64,000 nt of DNA from [Actinomadura] parvosata subsp. kistnae (GTDB lineage: Bacteria; Actinomycetota; Actinomycetes; Streptosporangiales; Streptosporangiaceae). The translations under genes and the position numbers were made by a program. Below, in pieces: positions 26,464 to 33,691 of this stretch. Numbering within the stretch: the first letter of the stretch is position 1; every line of letters starts with the position of its first letter. A model generated the notes under the pieces. That model was not told where the DNA came from. It did not search any database and saw only the letters and a list, made by a program, of their open reading frames with translations. The DNA lies in NCBI RefSeq assembly GCF_900323885.1, contig NZ_OOHJ01000022.1:1798001-1862000 (forward strand). Direction: 5' to 3'.

Positions 26464-27918
26464 TCACTCCACCGCGCCGGACGCCGTGAGGAGATCCCGG
26501 TACCAGCCGTCGAACGGCCGGTCGGTCGCCGGATAGCTGGCCAGCGGGTCGGTGGCGTCGCCCGCCGAGTCGAAGCCCCAGGCCCGCGCGAGCTTGCCCG
26601 CCTGCCGGGCCGCCGTGACGAACGCCTTCTCGCCCGCCGGCGCCGCGTAGAACAGCGCGCCCTGCTGGAGCTCCGCGCTGTCCCCCTTCTGGAACTCGTC
26701 GAAGGCGACCTGCGGATAGCGGACACGCTCCCCCGCGACCCTGTCGGTGTCGACCCGCAGCGTCTGCCCCGGCGTCGGCCCGTCCGCGCCGGTCCACACG
26801 CGGACGCGGGACGTGCCGCTGGTCGAGGTGGCCTTGTCGAAGCGGGGGTCGGCGGTCTTGGCGTTGCCGCTCCACGTGACCGCCATGGCGCCCACGTCGA
26901 GGACGCCGCTCCACTCCCAGTTCTGGCTGGAGCTCTGGCTGCGGTGGATCTCGCGCAGCCGCGTGCCCGCCGGGTCGGTGAACCTGATCGTCGGCAGGAC
27001 CCCGTCGTCGTACTTGCGGCTGGCCGACCAGGTGATCTCGCCATTGGCGCTCAGCCGGCCCACCCGGTACCAGAGGGTGGTCGCGCTCTGGGACTGGTGG
27101 ACCTCGACCAGGTCGCCGTTGTCGTTCAGCGCGACGGCGGGGGTGACGCCGCTGTCGTACCGGCCGTGCCGCAGCCAGGTGACGCGGCCGTCGGAGCCGT
27201 ACCTGCCGGTCCAGTACCACAGGTCGCCCCCGCCGGACCCGTGCACCTCCACGACCTGCCCGCGCCCGTTGATCGCCACCGCCGGGTCGTGGCCGGTGTC
27301 CCGCTTGTACGCGGCCCGCGTCCCGCCGTGCCCGGAGATCACCGCGAGCACGCGCCCGCGCAACGCGTCCACGGACGGCGCGCCCGCCGTCGCCGGGTAC
27401 TCCTCCGCCCGGTAGAGCCGCGCGCCGAACACGGAGGTCAGCTCGTCGTTGAGCGCGGCCAGGTTGCCGGCGGCGTAGGAGGTGTTGTCGGTCAGATCGT
27501 CCTTGAGGTCCAGCGCGACGACGATCGGCGCGGCGTCGGGATGCCGCTCCGACCAGGAGTTGACGACGCCGAGCCAGTCCCGCAGGAGGTTCGAGGCCGG
27601 GTTCCCCGCGTGGTCCACCTCGTCGCCCGGGGAGTCGTGGCCGACGGCGTAGTCGCGGGAGGTGGCGTAGCCGTTGTCGTGGATGTCCAGCTCGACGAAG
27701 CGGACGCCCTGGTCGAGCTGGGAGGCGATCGAGCTGCGCGCACCGCCGAGGTTGCCCGAGTAGCTGTTGTGCGTGGCGCGGAAGACCGCCGAGGTCAACG
27801 GCCCGTCCGCGGTTGTCGTTCTTGCTTCTGCTGTTTCGGCTGTGGCGGCTCTCCCACCGGTCAATAAGGTGGAGGCGGCGGCGATCATTACGGCGGAAAC
27901 CACTCCGAGGCGAGACAC
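26464..27918 (-). CDS. secreted PI-PLC X-type phosphodiesterase with inserted beta-propeller repeats
   Basis: Exported, with a signal peptide around MIAAASTLLTGGRAATA. The TIM-barrel catalytic half has RATHNSYSGN (first His about residue 50), VELDIHD and VGHDSPGDEVDH (second His about 94), as in phosphatidylinositol-specific phospholipase C. At about residues 204-354 there are three copies of a 49-residue tachylectin-like unit (for example GVTPAVALNDNGDLVEVHQS...LWYRVGRL) before the barrel resumes with AARQAGKLARAWGF. The start is uncertain: no clear ribosome site exists, and the frame is open to 27990. GTG 27918 is chosen because it gives the most natural signal peptide. Confidence 0.75.
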   Translation of the reverse strand: MSRLGVVSAVMIAAASTLLTGGRAATAETAEARTTTADGPLTSAVFRATHNSYSGNLGGARSSIASQLDQGVRFVELDIHDNGYATSRDYAVGHDSPGDEVDHAGNPASNLLRDWLGVVNSWSERHPDAAPIVVALDLKDDLTDNTSYAAGNLAALNDELTSVFGARLYRAEEYPATAGAPSVDALRGRVLAVISGHGGTRAAYKRDTGHDPAVAINGRGQVVEVHGSGGGDLWYWTGRYGSDGRVTWLRHGRYDSGVTPAVALNDNGDLVEVHQSQSATTLWYRVGRLSANGEITWSASRKYDDGVLPTIRFTDPAGTRLREIHRSQSSSQNWEWSGVLDVGAMAVTWSGNAKTADPRFDKATSTSGTSRVRVWTGADGPTPGQTLRVDTDRVAGERVRYPQVAFDEFQKGDSAELQQGALFYAAPAGEKAFVTAARQAGKLARAWGFDSAGDATDPLASYPATDRPFDGWYRDLLTASGAVE

Positions 27919-27985
27919 TCCCTGATCTTCATCCAGGCCGCCCCCGCCGACAACACCATCACCCCGAATTCGCGTTCCGGTCGCC

Positions 27986-28133
27986 CTCATTTCACGGCGG
28001 CGCCGCCGATCTCTCGATGGGGCTCATTTCACGGCGGCGCCGCCGATCTCTTGGTGGGGCTCATTTCACGGCGGCGCCGCCGATCTCTTGGTGGGGCTCA
28101 TTTCACGGCGGCGTTGCTGATTTCTTGAGGCTC
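27986..28133. repeat. 37-bp tandem repeat, four copies
   Basis: Units start at 27986, 28023, 28060 and 28097. Each carries the palindrome CGGCGGCGCCGCCG; the last copy is degenerate. The minus-strand core GCCGTGAAATGAGCCCCACC is related to the 24-bp array at 29703-29774. The stretch 27919-28276 between PLC and the crystallin gene holds only this array, a GC hairpin and the 45-bp duplication. Confidence 0.85.
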
Positions 28134-28155
28134 CGGCTTACTCTCGCCCGGCTTT

Positions 28156-28174
28156 CCCGGGGCTGCGCCCCGGG
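28156..28174. terminator. GC hairpin downstream of crystallin-type gene
   Basis: CCCGGGGC-TGC-GCCCCGGG, 8-bp perfect arms and 3-base loop, about 100 bp past the stop of the beta/gamma-crystallin gene. No T-run, so only a candidate terminator. Confidence 0.4.
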
Positions 28175-28216
28175 GCCCTGCCGGCCGGAGCGGCGATCGG
28201 GCAGGACCGCCGCCCC

Positions 28217-28301
28217 GATGTCGCCGGCAGTTCAGAGAATCCTGATCCCCTGGATTGCCCTGATATCGCCGGCAGTTCAGAGGATCCTGATCCCCTGGAT
28301 G
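28217..28301. repeat. 45-bp duplication covering the 3' end of the crystallin gene
   Basis: Positions 28217-28256 and 28262-28301 match at 38 of 40 bases. The right copy contains the last seven codons and the TGA of the crystallin gene; the left copy repeats this just beyond the stop. Confidence 0.85.
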
Positions 28302-28648
28302 CGGACCCCACCGGGATGGTTCGGCCAGGTGAACACGGTCCACTTCGGGATCGGCTGAGCCGGCTGCCACCTTCCGTCCCCGTACCACTGGACGCGGTTG
28401 TTGCCGGTCGAGATCCGGGTGACCCACCAGATGTTCAGGGCGTACATGTCCTCTCCGGCGTTGGCGTAGCAGTAGTCGACCGACGAGCTGCCGGTTGCGT
28501 GGATCGTGGCGCGCACGAGGTCGGTCCGGTCGCCGCACGCGACCTCATTGATCGCGTACGCCGCCGTCGGGGAGGCGACGGCAAGTGAGGCGGTCACCGC
28601 GACGGACGCCAGAGCGGCCAGGCCCGCGCGTTTGGCGGTGCGTTTCAT
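28277..28648 (-). CDS. secreted beta/gamma-crystallin protein, Streptomyces killer-toxin-like
   Basis: A 123-residue exported protein with a signal peptide (about 1-32, ending AYA). The mature part (INEVACGDRTDLVRATIH ... ISTGNNRVQWYGDGRW ... WPNHPGGVRIQGIRI) matches the single-domain beta/gamma-crystallin proteins related to the SKLP killer toxin. Two cysteines (CGDR, CYAN) probably form a disulfide. Antimicrobial activity is known for the SKLP prototype only; here it is an inference. It faces away from the XRE regulator gene. Confidence 0.8.
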   Translation of the reverse strand: MKRTAKRAGLAALASVAVTASLAVASPTAAYAINEVACGDRTDLVRATIHATGSSSVDYCYANAGEDMYALNIWWVTRISTGNNRVQWYGDGRWQPAQPIPKWTVFTWPNHPGGVRIQGIRIL

Positions 28649-28809
28649 GGACTTCTCCTTTGCAGGTGAGATTCATGCGGTGGAAACACGTGCATCGGTG
28701 CTGATTTCCACCCTCGTCGCATCGCCAGGGGACAGAAAGTGCATTGTGCGGCCTATGGACTGTCAGTACCAGGCTGTCTCAGATGTCGCGGCGGCACATA
28801 CTGGGATAT

Positions 28810-29655
28810 ATGGGCGGATCCAGGGAACTAGGCAAGGCGCTACGCGGCTGGCGCGACCGCATCTCTCCCGCCGCGCTAGGAATGCCCGCCAACGGCGTAC
28901 GGCGGGCCGCCGGATTACGGCGCGAGGAACTGGCGCAGTTGGCCGGCCTGTCGGTGGACTACATCGTCCGCCTGGAACAGGGCCGGGCCACCTCCCCTTC
29001 ACCGCAGGTGCTGACCTCGCTGGCCCGCGCGCTGCGGTTGTCGGAGGCCGAGCGCGAACATCTCTTTCTCCTCGCGGGCCAGCCGCCACCAGGCCCCGGA
29101 AAGGTGCCGACCCACATCCCGCCGAGCGTCAGAAGGCTGCTCGACCAACTCGACGGCACGGCGCTGAACGTGTGCGACGCGAGCTGGAACATCATCCTGT
29201 GGAACCCGTTGTGGGCCGCCTTGTGCGGGGACGCGTCCACCTGGAGCAGACGCGAGCGCAACGTCGCCTGGCGGATCTTCGCCGGGGTCAGCCACAGCCC
29301 CGAGCAGGCGAGCCGGTTCGAGACGGCCGTCGTCGCCGATCTTCGGGCGGCGACCGCCCGCTACCCCACCGATGCCGGCCTGCGCTCCTTGATCGAGGAC
29401 TTACGGGCCGCCAGCCCCAACTTCGCACACCTGTGGGACACCGGAGCCGTGGGCGTCCACGAACCCCACACCACGACCATCCACCATCCCGTCGCCGGCC
29501 CGCTCACCCTCGACTGCGACATCCTCACCGCCCCCGGCAGCGACCTGCGCATCGTCGCCTTCACCGCCGCCCCCGGCAGCGACGCCGCCGACCGGCTCAA
29601 ACTCCTCAACATCACCGGCACCAGCGCCATGACCAAAGACAGCACCACGCGATAG
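28810..29655 (+). CDS. XRE-family regulator with MmyB-like ligand domain
   Basis: A 281-residue transcription factor. The N-terminal helix-turn-helix (about 25-75, RREELAQLAGLSVDYIVRLEQGRATSPS) is followed by the MmyB-like PAS-fold domain (about 95-265; NVCDASWNIILWNPLWAAL ... WRIF ... DLRAATARYP). Such proteins often control a divergent oxidoreductase, but here the divergent gene is the killer-toxin-like protein. ATG 28810 is chosen because the domain begins there; the frame is open 22 codons upstream. Confidence 0.88.
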   Translation: MGGSRELGKALRGWRDRISPAALGMPANGVRRAAGLRREELAQLAGLSVDYIVRLEQGRATSPSPQVLTSLARALRLSEAEREHLFLLAGQPPPGPGKVPTHIPPSVRRLLDQLDGTALNVCDASWNIILWNPLWAALCGDASTWSRRERNVAWRIFAGVSHSPEQASRFETAVVADLRAATARYPTDAGLRSLIEDLRAASPNFAHLWDTGAVGVHEPHTTTIHHPVAGPLTLDCDILTAPGSDLRIVAFTAAPGSDAADRLKLLNITGTSAMTKDSTTR

Positions 29656-29702
29656 CGGCCGGCCGCAGATCACCGAGATCACCGAGAGCGAGCCAGAGCC
29701 TC

Positions 29703-29774
29703 TCTTGATGGGCTCATCTCGTGGCGTCTTGATGGGCTCATCCCATGGCGTCTTGATGGGCTCATCTCATGGCG
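29703..29774. repeat. 24-bp tandem repeat, three copies, spanning the NUDIX stop codon
   Basis: Units TCTTGATGGGCTCATCTCAT+GGCG at 29703, 29727 and 29751. The rightmost unit includes the last codons (Met-Arg-stop) of the NUDIX gene; the other two lie beyond it and repeat the stop in the same phase. Confidence 0.9.
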
Positions 29775-30325
29775 GCGACCCGTTCCGACAGCCGCGCCGT
29801 CTGCAGATCCGCCACTTCACGCCAGGCGAACGCGGCCACCTCCTCCGTCTGCAGCCGCACCCGCCCCAGACCGCTCCCCCAGCACACGAACCGGAAATCG
29901 GCATGCAGATGCGCGGGCTCCCCCTTCACGGCGTCGGCCACGATCTCATGCACGTCCACGTCCACAGGGATGTCCAAGTGGTTCGTGTCGTACGGAGGCG
30001 AGCGCCGTACCTGATGCCCCGGGATGCCGGTCTCCTCCTCCAGCTCCCGCAGCGCCGCCCCGAACAGGCTGTCGTCCTCGGGCTCAAGATGCCCGCCCGG
30101 CAGCAACCACCGGCCGTGCGTCCGGTGGTGGACCATCAGCACCCGCCCCGCGTCGTTCAGCACGGCGGCGCTCACGGTGACGTGCAGCGGCGTCGTCGTA
30201 CGCGCGGCCAGATCCTGCCCACCGGCCAGCGCCTCGACGAGATGGGCGACCTCGGGGGCGCTGGCGGGGTGGACGTCGAGATAGCGGGCCAGCAGGCCAC
30301 CGATCTCCTCACGGGTGACAGTCAT
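29762..30325 (-). CDS. NUDIX hydrolase
   Basis: A 187-residue Nudix-fold hydrolase that should cleave a nucleoside-diphosphate-X compound. The box is GGHLEPEDDSLFGAAL then RELEEETGI; it has one extra residue relative to the classical spacing, as in a known actinobacterial subclass. The catalytic REL.EE helix is intact. The N-terminal 55 residues form a helical extension. ATG 30325 (MTVTREEIGG) is preferred over an upstream in-frame GTG. Substrate unknown. Confidence 0.88.
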   Translation of the reverse strand: MTVTREEIGGLLARYLDVHPASAPEVAHLVEALAGGQDLAARTTTPLHVTVSAAVLNDAGRVLMVHHRTHGRWLLPGGHLEPEDDSLFGAALRELEEETGIPGHQVRRSPPYDTNHLDIPVDVDVHEIVADAVKGEPAHLHADFRFVCWGSGLGRVRLQTEEVAAFAWREVADLQTARLSERVAAMR

Positions 30326-30384
30326 GCCCCCATGCAAGTGGCCAGGGCACCCCACCGCAATCGACTGCCCGAATCACCCCGCTA

Positions 30385-30840
30385 TCAGGTGTCGTACAAC
30401 CCGTCCCAGGGTTCGTAGAACCCGATGTTGTTGGGATACAGCTCGGCGTGCTCCTCCCCTTCGAACTCCTCCACGACGAGCCCGAACACCACCCCGTCGA
30501 ACTCCACCCTGAAAGGCCGCACCGCGATGTCCGCGAACCGCACCCCGTCCAGCTCGCCGAGCCACTTCGCCATCCGCTCCTGGGCGGTGTCCACCGATCG
30601 CCGATGATCGTCCTCGGACCCAGTGCACTCGATCTTGGACGCGAGCAGGCGCCCCTCCGCGTCGAAGGTGTGCAGGACGGCGTACCAGCGTTTGTGCTGG
30701 AGCCAGTCGTCCGTACGCGTGTAGCCCTGGCGGAACGCGGCCACCACGGAGCCCAGGAACTGCCCGCCCGCCCAGTGGCCGATGGTGCCGGTGTGGTAGT
30801 CGGGCTCGTACGACATGGGGATGACTTCGGGGACCGCCAT
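30385..30840 (-). CDS. conserved hypothetical protein (often auto-annotated HycA-like)
   Basis: A 151-residue soluble protein (MAVPEVIPMSYEPDYHTGTIG ... GFYEPWDGLYDT). Close homologues in other actinomycetes are, from memory, auto-labelled as formate hydrogenlyase regulatory protein HycA, but no formate hydrogenlyase genes are present and I see no basis for that function. The family is recognisable by the HKRWYAVLHTFD and NNIGFYEPWDG segments. ATG 30840 is used; a start two codons upstream is possible. Confidence 0.7.
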   Translation of the reverse strand: MAVPEVIPMSYEPDYHTGTIGHWAGGQFLGSVVAAFRQGYTRTDDWLQHKRWYAVLHTFDAEGRLLASKIECTGSEDDHRRSVDTAQERMAKWLGELDGVRFADIAVRPFRVEFDGVVFGLVVEEFEGEEHAELYPNNIGFYEPWDGLYDT

Positions 30841-30949
30841 GCGCACGAGCCTAATCGCGTGATCGACTTGAGCGTGAACGGGTCGGGCGGCGGTGCGGTG
30901 ACGACCCGATCACATTGCATGCTCCCACGTGCGGGGCGATGATGCCCGT

Positions 30950-31330
30950 ATGCGCAAGCGGGTGCTGGTGTGGGGCGGGGCCGTGGTCGCGGCGGCGGCG
31001 TTGGCGGCGCTGATCGTCTACTTCGTACGGGTCGGTCTCGACAACGCCGACAAACTGGCCAGCGTCATCGGCCTCTTCGTCGCGATCGCCGGGCTGGCGG
31101 TCGCGGTCTACGGTCTCCGCAGCCAGCCCCAGCAGCCGGACGAAGCGGCCAAGCCCGGCACGTCGGCGTCGGCGTCGGCGTCAGGGACGAGGTCGGTGGC
31201 GATCGGCGGTGACAATTCGGGCGTCATCTCCACGGGCGACGGCGCCACCAACATCCAGATGCGCGCCGAGGCGTCCGGACAGGGGCGCATCTACCAGGCC
31301 GGCGGCGACCAGACGATCAACGAGAAGTGA
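30950..31330 (+). CDS. small two-helix membrane protein with GGDNSG-type C-terminal tail
   Basis: A 126-residue protein. Two membrane helices (about 5-27 and 35-57, the second in DKLASVIGLFVAIAGLAVAVYGL) are followed by a Ser/Ala linker and the tail SVAIGGDNSGVISTGDGATN ... GRIYQAGGDQTINE. Both the helix pair and the tail are, from memory, common in actinobacterial proteins found with predicted NTPase or protease conflict systems. No effector gene is adjacent here, so it may be a free adaptor or a remnant. Confidence 0.65.
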   Translation: MRKRVLVWGGAVVAAAALAALIVYFVRVGLDNADKLASVIGLFVAIAGLAVAVYGLRSQPQQPDEAAKPGTSASASASGTRSVAIGGDNSGVISTGDGATNIQMRAEASGQGRIYQAGGDQTINEK

Positions 31331-31360
31331 CCACCGCGCCGGTGCGGCCGTGACCAGGGG

Positions 31361-32020
31361 TCAGGTGGCGGTCCGGCGTGCTTCGAGCGCGTCGAGGATC
31401 AGGTCCAGGCCGTAGCCGAACTCGCCGGCGTAGTCGTATCCCGGCCGCATGGCGTGTTCGACGATCATCTCGGTGAGGTACGGCAACTCGTCCGTGGGCA
31501 GGGTCTGCAGGATGGTGCCGGACACTTCCGCCACGTCCTGCGGCGTCGTCAGCGGCAGGTTCGCCTCTTGGAGGACGTACCCGCCGATGTAGGCGTCGAT
31601 GAGCGAGACGGCGTGCGCGGCCATCGGCAGCGTGAACCCCGCCTTCCTGAGCACGCCGAGCACGGCGTCGTGGTGACGCAGCGTCGCCATGCCCGGGTTG
31701 CGGCGCGAGTCCAGGAGACCGAGCGCCCAGCTGTGCCGCGCCAGCACCGCACGCGCGGAGTTGGCGCGCGCCCGGATCGCGTCGCGCCAGTCGTCCCATC
31801 CGTCGCCGGGCAGCTCGATCGCCGCGAACACCATGTCGACGACGCCGTCGAGGATGGCGTCCTTGTTCGGCACGTGGTGGTAGAGCGACATCGCCTCCAC
31901 CCCCAGCTCCGCCGCGACCTTGCGCATCGTGATCGCCTCCACGCCCCCGCGGTCCGCGACCCGGATCGCGGCTTCGAGCACGGCGGCCCTGCTGAGCGGT
32001 TGTTGCGGCGACGGCGACAC
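31361..32020 (-). CDS. TetR-family regulator (TetR_C domain)
   Basis: A 219-residue repressor with DNA-binding domain at about 8-58 (AVLEAAIRVADRGGVEAITM then AELGVEAMSLYHHVPNKDAIL) and a TetR_C ligand domain like that of the tetracycline repressor. The GTG start lies 95 bp from the divergent reductase gene. Three 14-bp palindromes fill that spacer, so it almost certainly represses both genes. Confidence 0.9.
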   Translation of the reverse strand: MSPSPQQPLSRAAVLEAAIRVADRGGVEAITMRKVAAELGVEAMSLYHHVPNKDAILDGVVDMVFAAIELPGDGWDDWRDAIRARANSARAVLARHSWALGLLDSRRNPGMATLRHHDAVLGVLRKAGFTLPMAAHAVSLIDAYIGGYVLQEANLPLTTPQDVAEVSGTILQTLPTDELPYLTEMIVEHAMRPGYDYAGEFGYGLDLILDALEARRTAT

Positions 32021-32042
32021 TACGGCTCCGGAGCACGAAGGG

Positions 32043-32101
32043 TTGACAGCCTTACGAGCGTAAGTCAGCCTTACACCTGTAAGCCACCTTACGGGCGTAA
32101 G
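32043..32101. promoter_or_regulatory. triple TetR operator CTTACnnnnGTAAG
   Basis: Three palindromes: CTTACGAGCGTAAG (32051-32064), CTTACACCTGTAAG (32070-32083) and CTTACGGGCGTAAG (32088-32101), with starts 19 and 18 bp apart. A TTGACA box (32043-32048) lies just before them and the last abuts the ribosome site AAGGAG of the reductase gene. Confidence 0.9.
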
Positions 32102-32115
32102 AGAAGGAGCTCGCG

Positions 32116-32490
32116 ATGCCGATGCCGAAATGGTGGGGGCACGTGAACAAGCGGGTGTTCAACCCGCGCGCGATCGCCGGCGGGAAATGGCCGGTGCTCA
32201 TCCACGTCGGGCGCGTCTTCGGCATGACGTACCACACGCCTCTGGACGCGCATCCGGTCGCGGGCGGGTATCTGTTCGTGCTGGTGTACGGGTCGGGGTC
32301 GGACTGGGTGCGGAACGTGATGGCGGCCGAAGGGGCTCGGCTCAGGGCCGGAGGGAAGGAGGTGGAGCTCAGGGCGCCGCGGCTGATCGGGAGGGACGAG
32401 GCCTTCGGGGCCATGCCGGAAGGGGTGGCTCGGCCGCCTCGGGTGCTGCGGATCAGTGAGTTTTTGCGGATGGATGTGGTTGGGGGGTGA
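32116..32490 (+). CDS. deazaflavin-dependent nitroreductase-family protein
   Basis: A 124-residue split-barrel protein of the F420-dependent nitroreductase/Ddn family (KWWGHVNKRVFNPRAIAGGKWPVLIHVGR ... TPLDAHPVAGGYLFVLVYGSGSDWVRNV). The phosphate-binding pattern GRVFGMTYHTPLDA and the DWVRN segment are the family hallmarks. It would use F420H2 to reduce an unknown substrate. AAGGAG is 6 bases before the ATG. It is divergent from, and probably repressed by, the TetR protein. Confidence 0.88.
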   Translation: MPMPKWWGHVNKRVFNPRAIAGGKWPVLIHVGRVFGMTYHTPLDAHPVAGGYLFVLVYGSGSDWVRNVMAAEGARLRAGGKEVELRAPRLIGRDEAFGAMPEGVARPPRVLRISEFLRMDVVGG

Positions 32491-32582
32491 GGCATCCTCA
32501 ACCCTCGTGGGACGGCCTACGCGATAAAAGGATCGTTTCCCATAGGAACGATGATGGTTCCGGACCTCGCGAGAGTTGATCG

Positions 32583-32972
32583 TCAGGCGGTGCTGCGATA
32601 TGTCCACATTTCGGCCATCCGTCCATCTGCCACCCGCACCAGCCAGATCAGGTCGGTCCCCGGCGCATTGAGGTCTCGTCCTTGACGAACGCTGCCGATG
32701 GCTGCGATCCGATCAGCGTCGGCAAGAATGCGTTCAATGTGGAAGTGAAGGTCCGGCTGCGCCGCCCTGATCTGCTCGATCGCACGTTGCACACCTGCCG
32801 GGCCTACCACCTCGGGGTGGGCGTGGTCGATCCAGTCCTGGCTAAGGATGTCAGGGGCGGCGGAGACATCGCCGGTGTTCCACATATCGAAATAGCGCTC
32901 CACTACCTGCTTGGATGCCGTGGTGACGGCTTCGTTCATCACCGTGGTGCTCCCATCTGGGTCCGCTGTCAT
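32583..32972 (-). CDS. SnoaL-like NTF2-fold protein
   Basis: A 129-residue cone-fold protein: VVERYFDMWNTGDVSAAPDILSQDWIDHAHPE, then GPAGVQRAIEQIRAAQPDLHF, and GRMAEMWTYRS at the end. This is the polyketide cyclase SnoaL-like pattern, which also includes many proteins of unknown substrate. AAGGTGG lies 7 bases before the ATG. No polyketide genes are nearby, so a biosynthetic role is not supported. Confidence 0.82.
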   Translation of the reverse strand: MTADPDGSTTVMNEAVTTASKQVVERYFDMWNTGDVSAAPDILSQDWIDHAHPEVVGPAGVQRAIEQIRAAQPDLHFHIERILADADRIAAIGSVRQGRDLNAPGTDLIWLVRVADGRMAEMWTYRSTA

Positions 32973-33198
32973 ATTCGGTCCACCTTATGGCGAACGTGTC
33001 CGCGATGATCGTCTGGTTACCCGGCTCGACCGTCCGTGCCGTTCACGCGCCGCTCATCAGGAAACTTGCGGTCTTCGGAGGTGGGCCAAGCCCTGTCCGC
33101 ATACAGCGTTACGCCGGGGGCGCCGGTGAACGGAGCCTCAGTGCGAAGCGCCATCGGCGAAGCGCACCCCTCGCGAAGCGCCCCAAGCGGAGCTCCCT

Positions 33199-33335
33199 GT
33201 GCGGAGCGCCTCCAGGCGGAGCCCCCGACGCGAAGCGCCCCCTTGCGAAGCGCCTCCAGGCGGAGCCGCCGACGCGAAGCGCCTCCTCGCGGAGCGCCTC
33301 CAGGCGGAGCCCCCGACGCGAAGCGCCCCTCGCGG
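33199..33335. repeat. 44-bp GC-rich tandem repeat, about three copies
   Basis: The core GCGCCTCCAGGCGGAGCC recurs at 33206, 33250 and 33294, a 44-bp period, with degenerate copies on both sides (33130-33370). Each unit contains GCGAAGCGCC/GCGGAGCGCC motifs. The 719-bp gap 32973-33691 holds no gene; bases 32973-33130 show nothing recognisable. Confidence 0.8.
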
Positions 33336-33372
33336 AGCGCCCCAAGCGGAGCCCCCTGCGCGGAGCGCCTCG

Positions 33373-33690
33373 GGCGTAGCCCTGCTTTCGGGGCGGGCTC
33401 CCAACGGCCAACCCGGTAAACGGGATTCGGGCGGGCGAAAGCGCCGAAGGCGCCGTGGGGTTCACCATCCAAGCGCAGCCCCCGACGCGAAGCGCCACCG
33501 GCGTAGCCCCGCTTCCGGGGCGGGCTCCCAACGGCCAACCCGGTAAACGGGATTCGGGCGGGCGAAAGCGCCGAAGGCGCCGTGGGGCTCACCACCCAAG
33601 CGCAGCCCCCGACGCGAAGCGCCACCGGCGTAGCCCCGCTTTCGGGGCGGGCTCCCAACGGCCAACCCGGTAAACGGGATTGGGGCGGGC
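33373..33690. repeat. 127-bp tandem repeat, 2.5 copies, abutting the thiolase stop
   Basis: Units start at 33373, 33500 and 33627 (partial, to 33690). Each holds inverted repeats such as CCCGCTTTCGGGGCGGG and CCCGGTAAACGGG. The array ends one base before the thiolase stop codon (33692-33694). The internal hairpins could also end thiolase transcription. Confidence 0.9.
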
Positions 33691-33691
33691 G

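Noticed and set aside
27986..28133. CRISPR array
   Set aside because: The 37-bp units are directly adjacent with no unique spacers, and no cas genes are in the window.
30385..30840. Formate hydrogenlyase regulator
   Set aside because: The name is carried over by automated annotation of homologues; no formate hydrogenlyase or hydrogenase genes are present.
33199..33690. CRISPR array or repetitive protein gene
   Set aside because: Units are contiguous without spacers. The minus-strand reading is GC-repeat translation (Gly/Ala/Ser/Arg/Leu) with no ribosome site or domain.
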